From the NCBI RefSeq assembly GCF_040567655.1, contig NZ_JBEXAC010000002.1:2232001-2296000 (forward strand): DNA of 64,000 nt, in the 5' to 3' direction. Position 1 is the stretch's first letter. Each line of letters starts with the position of its first letter. Positions 28,481 through 37,283 of the stretch are shown piece by piece. The position numbers and the translations under genes were made by a program. The notes below the pieces were generated by a model, which was not told where the DNA came from, did no database searches, and saw nothing but the letters and a program-made list of their open reading frames with translations. The stretch is from Chitinophaga sp. H8 (GTDB lineage Bacteria > Bacteroidota > Bacteroidia > Chitinophagales > Chitinophagaceae).

Positions 28481-28921
28481 CTAGTAGGCTGGCAAAGCGG
28501 GTAAGAACTGCCATTGCTGTTGTTCCGGCCGGTATACACAGCAATAAGTATGGAGGCCATTGGTGATAACCAGGTAATCGGTGGGGAGTACCATGTGGTA
28601 CCGGGTGATCTGTTCCAGGGTACTTTGTGTAAGTGGTACGCCCATTTCTTTGCATTCCACGATCATCCAGGGCTGGGTATTCCGGTTGTATACCACAATA
28701 TCACAGCGCTTTTTTAACTCTCCCAGGTATATTTCCTTTTCTATCCCGATAAGGGAAGGTGGATAATCCAGGTTTTTTACCAGGTAGTTCATAAAATTCT
28801 GCCTTACCCACTCTTCCGGTGTGAGTACCACATACCTTTTGCGGAACCGGTCAAAGATGAGGTCTTTGCCGGCGTCCTGAACGATTTTAAAATCCGGATC
28901 GGGGAAGGTGATGGCGATCAT
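28481..28921 (-). CDS. HsdR N-terminal-domain-like nuclease-fold protein
   Basis: About 146 residues from ATG at 28921 (MIAITFPDPDF). It has the pattern of the type I restriction enzyme R-subunit N-terminal domain family: RYVVLTPEEWVRQNFMNYL, then the nuclease-like RCDIVVYN..PWMIVECK (D, E-x-K positions), then YLVITNGLHTYCCVY. Such stand-alone proteins are common in Bacteroidota beside core genes and have no proven role. The open frame continues upstream to 29728, but that part is antisense to the AMP nucleosidase gene and is not protein-like. It is divergent from that gene by 48 bp. Confidence 0.82.
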   Translation of the reverse strand: MIAITFPDPDFKIVQDAGKDLIFDRFRKRYVVLTPEEWVRQNFMNYLVKNLDYPPSLIGIEKEIYLGELKKRCDIVVYNRNTQPWMIVECKEMGVPLTQSTLEQITRYHMVLPTDYLVITNGLHTYCCVYRPEQQQWQFLPALPAY

Positions 28922-28969
28922 AGGGGGCAAAGCTCGCCAAAAAACCTTATATTCGTTTGTCAAAAAGCT

Positions 28970-29740
28970 ATGAAGACAAAAGAAGAGATAGTAGCTAACT
29001 GGCTCCCCCGCTATACTGGCGAAAAGCTGGAAAACTTTGGAACCCATATCCTCCTCACCAATTTCAGTAATTACCTGACCTCCTTTGCAGAATGGCACAA
29101 AGTCAAAATTGTAGGCGTAGGCAAACCTATGCAATGTGTTACAGCCGGAGAGATCAGCATTATCAATTTTGGTATGGGCAGCCCCAGCGCCGCTACCGTG
29201 ATGGACCTGCTGAGCGCCATTTCTCCGAAGGCGGTGTTGTTCCTGGGAAAATGTGGCGGGCTTAAAAAGAAGAATAGTATTGGTGATCTGATCCTGCCTA
29301 TTGCTGCCATCCGGGGAGAGGGAACTTCCAACGATTATTTCCCGCCCGAAGTACCCGCGTTGCCGGCCTTTGCCTTGCAGAAAGCCATCTCCACCAGTAT
29401 ACGCGAATATGGCTGTGATTACTGGACAGGCACCTGCTACAGCACCAACCGCCGGGTATGGGAACATGATGTGGAGTTTAAGAAATACCTGGAACGGATC
29501 CGTGCCATGGCAGTAGATATGGAAACGGCCACCATTTTTTCCGTAGGCTTTTACAACAAAATACCTACCGGTGCCCTGCTGCTGGTGTCCGATCAGCCGA
29601 TGGTGCCTGAAGGAGTGAAAACGGCAGAGAGTGACAAAAAAGTAACCAACCAGTTTGTAGACCGTCACCTGAAAATAGGGATAGACTCCCTGAAAAACCT
29701 GATCAACAGTCACCAGACCGTGAAACACCTGCGGTTTTAA
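28970..29740 (+). CDS. amn: AMP nucleosidase
   Basis: Cleaves AMP to adenine and ribose 5-phosphate; phosphorylase/nucleosidase superfamily fold. Seen: FGTHILLTNFSNYL, GEISIINFGMGSPSAATVMDLL, VLFLGKCGGLK, AIRGEGTSNDYFPPEVPA, and the catalytic-region AMAVDMETATIFSVGF and LLVSDQPM. 256 residues fits the short Bacteroidota form lacking the N-terminal regulatory domain of E. coli Amn. Confidence 0.9.
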   Translation: MKTKEEIVANWLPRYTGEKLENFGTHILLTNFSNYLTSFAEWHKVKIVGVGKPMQCVTAGEISIINFGMGSPSAATVMDLLSAISPKAVLFLGKCGGLKKKNSIGDLILPIAAIRGEGTSNDYFPPEVPALPAFALQKAISTSIREYGCDYWTGTCYSTNRRVWEHDVEFKKYLERIRAMAVDMETATIFSVGFYNKIPTGALLLVSDQPMVPEGVKTAESDKKVTNQFVDRHLKIGIDSLKNLINSHQTVKHLRF

Positions 29741-29874
29741 AGCGGCTGTTTGTACAACTTCCTATTTAATGAGCCGATGTGTGCCATTGGCTGAAAACAT
29801 CCTGCGGCCATCTTCAGCCCGGGGCTCCGCAATCTTTTGTATCTTACTGGCAAAAGCAGGTAGGAATGGGATCC

Positions 29875-31617
29875 ATGCTGGTAGCAATCGATCAACTGGA
29901 AGTAACTTTCCGGGCAGAACACGAAACAATCAAAGCGGTAAATGGCGTTTCCCTCGATATTAAGAAGGGGGAGATCCTGGGGGTAGTAGGAGAATCCGGT
30001 TCAGGGAAATCTGTTACGGCCCTGGCGCTGATGCAGCTGATCCAGTCACCGGGTACCATTTCGGGAGGAAAGATCCTCTATACATCCGGCCAGGACGCTG
30101 TGAACCTGCTGGCATTATCTCCCGGAGATATGCGGGCCTACCGTGGCAATGATATTGCCATGATCTTCCAGGAACCGATGACCTCTCTCAATCCCCTGCA
30201 CACCTGCGGTAGCCAGGTAATGGAAGCCATACGGCTCCACAAAAGGGTATCTTCCGCCGAAGCCCGGCAGCAAACCATCGCCCTCTTTCAAAAAGTAAAG
30301 CTGCCCGATCCGGAACAGCTCCTGCAACGTTATCCACATGAATTATCCGGTGGGCAGAAGCAGCGGGTGATGATCGCGATGGCGATTTCGTGCAACCCGC
30401 GTTTACTGATCGCCGATGAGCCTACTACTGCGCTGGACGTGACCGTACAGCAGGCCATCCTGCAACTGTTGCGGGAATTGCAGCAGCAAATGGATATGAG
30501 CGTCATATTTATTACCCATGACCTGGGTGTGGTAGCAGAAATTGCCGACCGTGTGATCGTGATGTATAAGGGGAATATTGTAGAGCAGGGGCCGGTAAAG
30601 GAAGTATTGCTGGCACCGCAGCATCCGTATACCAAAGGGCTGCTGGCCTGCCGCCCACCGCTGGATAAGCGTTTGTACCGGCTGCCCGTTACCCGCGACT
30701 TTATGGAAGTGGATGAACAGGGCCGGATACAGGAAAAGCCGGCAGCGGTAAAAGCGCTGGTAGACAGCCTGGTGGTAACTGCCGCCGCACAAGCAGCGCG
30801 GGAGCAGGTATTGGCCGCCAATCCGCCTTTGCTGGAAGTACACAACCTGTGTACCTGGTTTCCTGCCAAACGCAGCTTTTTAGGCAAAGTACAAAGCTGG
30901 GTGAAGGCGGTAAATAATGTAAGCTTTAACGTTATAACCGGCGAAACGCTGGGGCTGGTAGGAGAATCGGGCTGTGGCAAAAGTACGCTGGGCCGTACGC
31001 TGCTCCGGCTGATACCACCCACTTCGGGCACGGTTTTATATAAAGGGCAGGACCTGGCCGACTTATCGCCCACTGCCATGCGGCATATACGAAAAGAGCT
31101 GCAGCTCATTTTCCAGGACCCATATTCCTCACTTAACCCAAGGCTCACCATTGGCTCAGCGATAGCAGAGCCGATGCAGGTGCATGGTTTGAACGGTAAT
31201 GAGCGCCAGCGCAGGGAAAAGGTATTGGAGCTGCTGGAAAAGGTAAACCTGCGGCCGGAACATTACCATCGTTATCCCCATGAGTTTTCCGGTGGGCAGC
31301 GCCAGCGCATTGTGATAGCACGGGCATTGGCAGTAGCTCCTTCCTTTATTATCTGCGACGAGTCAGTGGCCGCACTGGATGTAAGTATACAGGCTCAGGT
31401 GCTCAACCTGCTGATGCAGCTGCGGGAGGAGATGGGATTTACCTGTATTTTTATTTCGCACGACTTGTCGGTAGTGCGGTTTATGAGCGACCGGATGATG
31501 GTAATGAGCAAGGGAGAGATCGTAGAAATGGGACCGGCCGACCAGGTATACAATCATCCCCAAAGTGCCTATACCCAAAAGCTGATTGCTGCTATACCTA
31601 AAGGTATGTATGTGTAA
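29875..31617 (+). CDS. Fused dipeptide/oligopeptide ABC transporter ATPase (DppD-DppF-like)
   Basis: Two ATP-binding domains in one chain of about 580 residues. Domain 1: GESGSGKS, LSGGQKQRV, LLIADEPTTALD. Domain 2: GESGCGKS, FSGGQRQRI, FIICDESVAALD (Ser in place of the usual Pro after the catalytic Glu). Each is followed by the oligopeptide-transporter C-terminal region (PYTKGLLACRPP; AYTQKLIAAIPKG). It would energise peptide uptake, but no permease or binding-protein gene is adjacent. I place the start at ATG 29875 (29866 is an alternative); a -7-like TATCTTAC near 29840 makes the longer frame from 29779 unlikely. Confidence 0.9.
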   Translation: MLVAIDQLEVTFRAEHETIKAVNGVSLDIKKGEILGVVGESGSGKSVTALALMQLIQSPGTISGGKILYTSGQDAVNLLALSPGDMRAYRGNDIAMIFQEPMTSLNPLHTCGSQVMEAIRLHKRVSSAEARQQTIALFQKVKLPDPEQLLQRYPHELSGGQKQRVMIAMAISCNPRLLIADEPTTALDVTVQQAILQLLRELQQQMDMSVIFITHDLGVVAEIADRVIVMYKGNIVEQGPVKEVLLAPQHPYTKGLLACRPPLDKRLYRLPVTRDFMEVDEQGRIQEKPAAVKALVDSLVVTAAAQAAREQVLAANPPLLEVHNLCTWFPAKRSFLGKVQSWVKAVNNVSFNVITGETLGLVGESGCGKSTLGRTLLRLIPPTSGTVLYKGQDLADLSPTAMRHIRKELQLIFQDPYSSLNPRLTIGSAIAEPMQVHGLNGNERQRREKVLELLEKVNLRPEHYHRYPHEFSGGQRQRIVIARALAVAPSFIICDESVAALDVSIQAQVLNLLMQLREEMGFTCIFISHDLSVVRFMSDRMMVMSKGEIVEMGPADQVYNHPQSAYTQKLIAAIPKGMYV

Positions 31618-31648
31618 TTGGTTGATAAATAGCTGGTAATAATCATTT

Positions 31649-31680
31649 TTTGATTAAGTTGATTATTTTCAATACCTTCG
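31649..31680 (+). promoter_or_regulatory. Promoter of queA
   Basis: TTTG at 31649-31652, a 20-bp spacer, then TACCTTCG at 31673-31680 (one mismatch to TAnnTTTG). The predicted start site falls about 25 nt ahead of the ATG at 31713, which supports that start over the in-frame ATG at 31650. Confidence 0.6.
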
Positions 31681-31712
31681 CGAGCTTAAAAATCATTCAT
31701 TCATACCGTAAT

Positions 31713-32762
31713 ATGAAACTATCTCAGTTCAAATTCGATCTTCCCTTAAATCTGATTGCACAGCACCCGTCCAAGTCAAGAGATGAGTCCCGTTTAATGG
31801 TTGTACACCGCGCTACCGGAAAAATAGAGCACAAAGTTTTCAAAGATGTAATTAATTACTTCGGCGATAAGGATGTGATGATGGTGAACAACACCAAAGT
31901 TTTCCCTGCAAGACTGTATGGCCGTAAGGAAAAAACGGGCGCAAAAATTGAAGTGTTCCTGCTGCGCGAACTGAATAAGCAAAACCGCTTATGGGATGTA
32001 ATTGTGGACCCTGCACGTAAAATCAGGGTAGGTAACAAACTGTATTTTGGTGATGATGAGTCGCTGGTAGCAGAAGTAATAGACAATACTACTTCCCGTG
32101 GCCGTACGATCCGCTTTTTGTTTGAAGGCAACGAAGAGGAGTTTAAGCAGGTGTTGGACCAATTAGGAGAAACGCCACTGCCTAAATACATCAAACGTAA
32201 GCCGGAAGATGAAGATAAGGAGCGTTATCAGACTGTGTATGCCAAGTTTGAAGGCGCTGTAGCAGCACCTACTGCTGGTTTGCACTTTAGCCGTGAGCTG
32301 ATCAAGCGTTTGGAAATTAAAGGTATCAAGTTTGCAGAAGTTACTTTGCACACCGGTTTAGGTACTTTCCGCCCTATTGAAGTGGAAGACCTGAGCAAGC
32401 ATAAAATGGATGCGGAATATTTCCACATCGATGAATATGCGGTGAAAATAGTGAACAAGGCAAAAGAAGAGAATCGCAAGATCTGTGCGATCGGTACTAC
32501 TACCGTTAGAGCGGTAGAATCTTCCGTAACTGCACAAAATCATCTGAAGGCTGCTGAAGGATGGACAAACACCTTCATCCACCCACCTTATGATTTTGCT
32601 ATTCCCAATGCATTGGTAACTAACTTCCACCTGCCTAAGACCAGCCTGCTGATCATGACCTGCGCCTTTGCCGGTTACGATCTGATCATGGAAGCATACC
32701 AACAGGCCATCAAAGAAAAATACCGTTTCTTCAGTTATGGTGATGCCATGCTGATTGTATAA
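31713..32762 (+). CDS. queA: S-adenosylmethionine:tRNA ribosyltransferase-isomerase
   Basis: Adds the epoxycyclopentanediol group in queuosine synthesis at position 34 of tRNA. QueA features: [24 protein letters not shown], the [14 protein letters not shown] segment, [28 protein letters not shown] and [17 protein letters not shown]. With the start at 31713 ([11 protein letters not shown]) it has 349 residues, near the usual 345-356. It stands alone and ends at a strong bidirectional terminator. Confidence 0.96.
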   Translation: MKLSQFKFDLPLNLIAQHPSKSRDESRLMVVHRATGKIEHKVFKDVINYFGDKDVMMVNNTKVFPARLYGRKEKTGAKIEVFLLRELNKQNRLWDVIVDPARKIRVGNKLYFGDDESLVAEVIDNTTSRGRTIRFLFEGNEEEFKQVLDQLGETPLPKYIKRKPEDEDKERYQTVYAKFEGAVAAPTAGLHFSRELIKRLEIKGIKFAEVTLHTGLGTFRPIEVEDLSKHKMDAEYFHIDEYAVKIVNKAKEENRKICAIGTTTVRAVESSVTAQNHLKAAEGWTNTFIHPPYDFAIPNALVTNFHLPKTSLLIMTCAFAGYDLIMEAYQQAIKEKYRFFSYGDAMLIV

Positions 32763-32782
32763 TGATATTGATATCGATGAAT

Positions 32783-32815
32783 AAAAAAGTCCTGCCAGCT
32801 GGCAGGACTTTTTTT
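32783..32815. terminator. Bidirectional terminator between queA and the ANT(6)-like gene
   Basis: A near-perfect palindrome: AAAAAAGTCCTGCCAG followed by CTGGCAGGACTTTTTT, with an A-run on one side and a T-run on the other, between two convergent genes. Confidence 0.95.
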
Positions 32816-32819
32816 ATGG

Positions 32820-33707
32820 TTATCCACCCGTGGGTATCCGGGATACCGGCGTGGATCTGATGTCGCTGAGATACTTTCTGACGTTATGTTCCAGTTCGGT
32901 GGGATAACTATATCCCAGTTTTTCAGACAGTGTTGTGCCTAGTTGATGAACGACATCGGCATATGCAAATAATGCGTTCCAGTTGTCTGTTATATCGCTG
33001 CCGGAAAAGGTGGTTTCGATCTGTTGCCACATACCGGGAGATAGATACTTTTTAAAAAGCCTACCGTGTTTGTTGGTCGTTATGTTCCAGTTATTTTCAC
33101 TGGCGATATACCATTCTATGATTGGCACCAGGTAATCGGTCCGGATCACGTTCTCCGTCATAAATTTGGCATAGAAGATATTATCACGTGCCAGGCATTT
33201 AGCCACGTAGGTCATATCCCACCAGCAATCATTCAACACCTGGCTGAATTTCTTTTCCGAAGGTCGTCCGATGATGATGGACTGATAGGTGGGCGTTTTA
33301 AGTTTTGTGGCGATATGATCTTTATCGACCAGTACTTTATAGCCAATATCCCAATCTTCCGGCAGGGTATCTTTCTCCGCCTCGTTGATAAACGCTGCTT
33401 TTTGGTATAGTTTGAAGTCAACTTTTACGTGGTCGTCATACAGCACCATTTTCATGGCGTGTTTATGATCAAAAAAAGTTTCATCTTCTTCTACCATGGC
33501 AATGGCTTTTCCAAAAAGAGAGGTCCATTGATGATCGTACTGATAGGCATCCATGTTTTCAAAAACCAGTTCTACGTCCAGGTCGCTGAAATCATCTACG
33601 GGCGCCAGCGGATTTACCAATGAGCTGGTGAGCATCACTAGCCGGATATCGTTATTGTTTGTAGCCCAGTTGATTATCTGCTGGAGTTTTTCATCTCTTG
33701 CCTGCAT
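32820..33707 (-). CDS. Aminoglycoside 6-adenylyltransferase-like nucleotidyltransferase
   Basis: 295 residues with the plan of ANT(6)/AadE-AadK enzymes: MQARDEKLQQIINWA, a nucleotidyltransferase motif (TSSLVNP...DDFSDLDVELVF), VKVDFKLYQKAAF, the FWW-like CWWDMTYVAKCLARD, PIIEWYIASENNW and KHGRLFKKYL. In active enzymes the NTase motif begins with Gly-Ser; here that Gly is Ser, while the SDLD metal ligands remain. Chromosomal copies in environmental Bacteroidota are frequent and need not confer resistance. It is a single gene, with no mobile element near it. Confidence 0.85.
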   Translation of the reverse strand: MQARDEKLQQIINWATNNNDIRLVMLTSSLVNPLAPVDDFSDLDVELVFENMDAYQYDHQWTSLFGKAIAMVEEDETFFDHKHAMKMVLYDDHVKVDFKLYQKAAFINEAEKDTLPEDWDIGYKVLVDKDHIATKLKTPTYQSIIIGRPSEKKFSQVLNDCWWDMTYVAKCLARDNIFYAKFMTENVIRTDYLVPIIEWYIASENNWNITTNKHGRLFKKYLSPGMWQQIETTFSGSDITDNWNALFAYADVVHQLGTTLSEKLGYSYPTELEHNVRKYLSDIRSTPVSRIPTGG

Positions 33708-33835
33708 GGGTAATTCGTTTTAGGAAAAGGAGATTGCTTCCTGTCAAGTATAAGTAAAAAAGGCTGATTGAACAATTTGGTTTCTTTTGGGGCTGGTAGT
33801 TTTGAGCTTTAAATCCGCTTATTCCGATTTATTTC

Positions 33836-33843
33836 TACTTTTG
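33836..33843 (+). promoter_or_regulatory. -7 promoter box of ispD
   Basis: TACTTTTG matches TAnnTTTG and lies 25 nt before the ispD ATG. Confidence 0.5.
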
Positions 33844-33868
33844 CCCTGCATCAGGGAATTAATAATAT

Positions 33869-34543
33869 ATGCACCAACGGAAAAAAGTAGCCATCATTGT
33901 AGCAGGAGGATCGGGCCTGAGAATGGGAAATGCCACTCCCAAGCAGTTCCTGGATTTGCAGGGCAAGCCTGTTTTGCATCACAGCATTGCTGCTTTTGCG
34001 GAGGCGTATGCGGATATGGAAATTGTGCTGGTATTGCCGGAGGCGCATTTCAGTTATGCAGAAATGATCCTGCAAGCCTTTGATACCCTGCACAAAATAA
34101 CCCTGGTAACCGGAGGGGAAACCCGCTTTCATTCCGTAAAGAACGGTTTGCAGGCAGTATCCGGTGATGCGGTGGTATTTGTACACGATGGGGTGCGTCC
34201 GCTGGTATCACCTGCGTTGATCCACCGCTGTTATGAAGCGGCCTTAGTGCACGGTAGTGCGATTCCTGTAATAGATATGAAAGACAGTATCCGTGAGGTG
34301 AGTGCTACAAGTAATACTGCTGTGAACCGGGAACACTTTAAGATCATCCAAACTCCCCAGACCTTTCTCTCTGAACTGATCTTACCCGCATTTGATTTAC
34401 CACACGACCCACTATTTACCGACGAAGCTACGGTAGTAGAGCGGCTGGGGCATCAGATACACCTGGTACCCGGCGACGAAGCCAATATTAAGATTACGAA
34501 ACCGCTGGATCTGGTGATAGCGGGAGCGCTTTTAAGCTGTTAG
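33869..34543 (+). CDS. ispD: 2-C-methyl-D-erythritol 4-phosphate cytidylyltransferase
   Basis: Third step of the MEP isoprenoid pathway. Motifs: VAIIVAGGSGLRMGNATPKQFLDLQGKPVL (nucleotide-binding loop), VVFVHDGVRPLVSP, IIQTPQTF, DEATVVERLGHQIHLVPGDEANIKIT. 224 residues is typical. Its stop codon lies inside the left arm of repeat copy D. Confidence 0.95.
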   Translation: MHQRKKVAIIVAGGSGLRMGNATPKQFLDLQGKPVLHHSIAAFAEAYADMEIVLVLPEAHFSYAEMILQAFDTLHKITLVTGGETRFHSVKNGLQAVSGDAVVFVHDGVRPLVSPALIHRCYEAALVHGSAIPVIDMKDSIREVSATSNTAVNREHFKIIQTPQTFLSELILPAFDLPHDPLFTDEATVVERLGHQIHLVPGDEANIKITKPLDLVIAGALLSC

Positions 34544-34667
34544 CTGTTGGCTATTAGCTTTTAGCTCAATGCAGCGGTGATTGTATATTGTTGGTAGTGT
34601 TATTAGCTGTTAGTAATAGCCTCAAGGTCAGCGTAGCTAAAAGCTAATAGCCAACAGCTAACAGCTT
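34534..34667. repeat. TTAGCTNT palindromic intergenic element, copy D (33-bp perfect arms)
   Basis: The best-preserved copy. The arms 34534-34566 and 34635-34667 are perfect reverse complements over 33 bp (starting AAGCTGTTAGCTGTTGG). The shared core appears as AATGCAGCG (34568-34576, the complement of CGCTGCATT). It sits between two convergent genes and supplies the ispD stop codon and part of the stop codon of the oxidoreductase. It probably forms a transcript-end hairpin. Confidence 0.9.
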
Positions 34668-35625
34668 ATTTAGCTATCTTCTGCAATATCTGATGGGCAA
34701 CTTCCAGCGCCTGGAAGCCATCGATGACGTTGACGGCTACGGGTTTATTGTGGAGGATGCTATCCCGGAAGAGTTCCAGTTCCATGCGGATGGCATTTAC
34801 CTGTTTGATTTCCGGGTTGTCGATGGCGATGGTTTTTTTGCCGCTGTTGGTATCGATATCAAGGGTAAACAGCCCTTCATCAGCAGGTGTTTTGAGCTTG
34901 ATGATTTCTGTTTTTTTGTCGAGGAAATCGATACCGATGTAGGCATCTTTCTGGAAGAGGCGCATTTTGCGCATCTTTTTTAAGGAGATACGGCTGGAGG
35001 TAAGGTTAGCTACGCAGCCATTATGAAATTCTATCCGCACGTTGGCAATATCGGGGGTATCGCTCATCACGGCTACGCCACTGGCGGAGATACGGCTGAT
35101 ACTTGATTTTACAATACTGAGTACGATATCAATATCATGGATCATCAGGTCCAGGATCACGCTTACGTCGGTACCTCTGGGATTAAATTCTGCCAGGCGG
35201 TGTACTTCAATGAACATGGGTTTGAGATCATAGCCTTTCAGCGCCAGGAAGGCGGGGTTAAAGCGTTCCACATGCCCCACCTGGAATTTGATATTGGCTT
35301 CATCCACGAGTTTTACGAGGGTTTTGCCTTCTTCGATGGTGTTGGTCATGGGTTTTTCCACAAAAATATGTTTGCCATTTCTGATGGCCAGTTCACATAG
35401 TTTGAAGTGCATGGTAGTAGGTGCAACGATATCTATTGCATCTACCGATTGTATCAGCTCTTCCGCCATGGTAAACCTCGGAATCTGGTATTGTTCGGTC
35501 ACCCCTGCTGCGTTGGCATTGCTGGGGTCATAAAAGCCTACCACCTCTACATCTTTCATGCTGGCCAGCTGTGAAAGATGAATCTTTCCTAAATGTCCTA
35601 CCCCGAAGATTCCTATTTTCAACAT
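34666..35625 (-). CDS. Gfo/Idh/MocA-family NAD(P)-dependent oxidoreductase
   Basis: Sugar- or polyol-type dehydrogenase. Rossmann start KIGIFGVGHLGKIHLSQL, the hallmark EKPMTNTIEEG, HVERFNPAFLAL, and the C-terminal sheet with LMIHDIDIVLSIV. 319 residues is normal. Close relatives occur throughout Bacteroidota as single genes; the natural substrate is not known from sequence. Confidence 0.9.
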   Translation of the reverse strand: MLKIGIFGVGHLGKIHLSQLASMKDVEVVGFYDPSNANAAGVTEQYQIPRFTMAEELIQSVDAIDIVAPTTMHFKLCELAIRNGKHIFVEKPMTNTIEEGKTLVKLVDEANIKFQVGHVERFNPAFLALKGYDLKPMFIEVHRLAEFNPRGTDVSVILDLMIHDIDIVLSIVKSSISRISASGVAVMSDTPDIANVRIEFHNGCVANLTSSRISLKKMRKMRLFQKDAYIGIDFLDKKTEIIKLKTPADEGLFTLDIDTNSGKKTIAIDNPEIKQVNAIRMELELFRDSILHNKPVAVNVIDGFQALEVAHQILQKIAK

Positions 35626-35777
35626 ATGAAAATGAATAAATTAGGTGCGAAAGTAATGAAATTCACATTTATATCGAAAAGTTATATAATTTGAAAAGTG
35701 TTTACGGTACAGTTGTTGTGAGCGTTAAGGCAATAATTAGCAGATAGTTATACCAAATTGAAATAAACATATTACTT

Positions 35778-36395
35778 ATGAAACATATCATATTTACCGC
35801 TGTGGTAGTAATCGGAGGGTTCACTGCCTGTAACAGCGGAACAAAAAAAGAGGTAGCTAAGGACAGCATGCCTAGTGTAGAAGAAAGTCTGATGGTAAAA
35901 TCGAATGATGTTGTGGATGAGATAGCTACTACGGTGGAATATAAGGCCGTAAAGCCATCCGACAGTAAAACGGCCGCGGTGATTGCAAAGTATCTGAAAG
36001 TGGTATTGAAAGATGACCTGGCCTCTTTGAAAAAGGCAGACCGGAAGTTCAGGTATAGTGCATATGATCTGAACAATGATGGCAAGGATGAGTACCTGGT
36101 AGGGTTTCAGAATACTTATTTCTGTGGTTCGGGCGGATGTACTTTTTTGTTGTTGAGTAATGACGGGCAGCGTATCAATGAGTTTACAGTATCTGATACA
36201 CCGGTGATGGTGCAAAAAACTACCACCAAGGGATATAATGATTTGTTGATCACCAGTGCCGGTAAATGGCATCATATTATTTTTAATGGCACGGCCTATC
36301 CTTCCAATCCATCTGTGGAGCCGGAGTATGTGCAAACGCCTGATCCTGCTGCACCGGCATTATTGCCAGATGGAGGGCCGGAATATGCGTTTTAA
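35778..36395 (+). CDS. Putative lipoprotein, function unknown
   Basis: 205 residues. The signal peptide ends GGFTACNS, giving a lipobox Cys18. A polar spacer is followed by a compact domain with an EF-hand/FG-GAP-like loop, YDLNNDGKDEYLVGF (about 94-108), then a small disulfide-capable loop YFCGSGGCTF. The calcium-loop pattern D-x-N-x-D-G-x-D suggests metal-supported folding. The C-terminus is Pro-rich. I do not recognise a named family, and no neighbour suggests a role. Confidence 0.75.
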   Translation: MKHIIFTAVVVIGGFTACNSGTKKEVAKDSMPSVEESLMVKSNDVVDEIATTVEYKAVKPSDSKTAAVIAKYLKVVLKDDLASLKKADRKFRYSAYDLNNDGKDEYLVGFQNTYFCGSGGCTFLLLSNDGQRINEFTVSDTPVMVQKTTTKGYNDLLITSAGKWHHIIFNGTAYPSNPSVEPEYVQTPDPAAPALLPDGGPEYAF

Positions 36396-36446
36396 TGTGG
36401 CAGTGGGGGCGTTGGTTGCAGATGGGGGCAGCCCGCTTGGTGGGTA

Positions 36447-37154
36447 TTACATGATGCCTTCTTCCACCATACTGTAGTAGCCACCTTCGGATACGATGAT
36501 ATGATCCATTACATCGATATCAAACAGGCTGCCTGCTTCTTTTAGCTTTTGGGTGAGCCGGATATCGGAGTGGCTGGGATGGAGGGTACCGGAGGGATGA
36601 TTATGGCACAGCAGCAGCCTGCCGGCATTTAGCTCCAGGGCCTCCCGGAATATGATTTTAGGATCTGCAATGGTAAAGGCTACCCCGCCGGAGCTTACGC
36701 AGCGATAGTTGATAACCCTGCTGGCGCGGGTGAGGTATAGCACATGAAAGGTTTCATGGCTTTGATCACCTAATAAGGGCTTGAAGAAGAGGGCCGCATC
36801 GGAGCCTTTCCGGATGAGTTGTTTTTTTTCCATGTATCCGGCCTGTTTACGCCGGGCCAGCTCGAGGGCGGCTACAATAGCGACTGCTTTAGCATCGCCA
36901 ATACCACGTATTTTCTTAAGCTGATTTACATTGAGCTTACCCAGTTCTCCCAGGTTGTCTTTGGCTTTGCGGAGTACTTCCTGGGCCAGATCCAGGGCAG
37001 ATTTGTTTTTATGTCCATTGTTTAATAAAATAGCCAGCAACTCTGCTGTGCTAAGGGTGGTAGCGCCTTTGTGCATGAGCTTTTCGCGGGGCTTATCATC
37101 GACGGCCCAATCTTTAATGGCCGTGTGCGGGGTGGGGTTAACGTTCACAGACAT
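36447..37154 (-). CDS. radC: RadC-family JAB-domain protein
   Basis: 235 residues: an N-terminal helix-hairpin-helix part (NVNQLKKIRGIGDAKAVAIVAALELARR) and a C-terminal JAB/MPN metalloprotease-like domain with LLCHNHPSGTLHPSHSDIRLT, which has the full HxH...D metal set, and FDIDVMDHIIVSEGGYYSM. Although named as a DNA-repair protein, its biochemical role is unsettled. Single gene. Confidence 0.94.
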   Translation of the reverse strand: MSVNVNPTPHTAIKDWAVDDKPREKLMHKGATTLSTAELLAILLNNGHKNKSALDLAQEVLRKAKDNLGELGKLNVNQLKKIRGIGDAKAVAIVAALELARRKQAGYMEKKQLIRKGSDAALFFKPLLGDQSHETFHVLYLTRASRVINYRCVSSGGVAFTIADPKIIFREALELNAGRLLLCHNHPSGTLHPSHSDIRLTQKLKEAGSLFDIDVMDHIIVSEGGYYSMVEEGIM

Positions 37155-37283
37155 AATTCTATTTGATCTTTAAATTAAGTTAAAGATTTCTTTGCAGTCC
37201 TGGAAATATTTTTGTCAACATTTTTCCTGTCTGATATGATTAAAAGTTGATATGGTGTGCAGTGGTGGATATTTCAGCTTCAC

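Noticed and set aside
28922..29728. Long minus-strand extension of the HsdR-N-like frame (415 codons in total)
   Set aside because: It is exactly antisense to the AMP nucleosidase gene, whose protein is clearly conserved; the extension has no recognisable domain. Only the part from 28921 downward is kept as a gene.
30330..31151. 273-codon minus-strand frame inside the ABC ATPase gene
   Set aside because: Ser/Cys-rich antisense shadow of two conserved ATPase domains.
31620..31712. Possible preQ1 riboswitch upstream of queA
   Set aside because: No aptamer-like stem-loop with an A-rich tail is seen; the short leader is explained by a normal promoter.
35772..36335. 187-codon minus-strand frame opposite the lipoprotein gene
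   Set aside because: The plus-strand frame has a proper lipoprotein signal and an EF-hand-like loop; the minus-strand product has neither.
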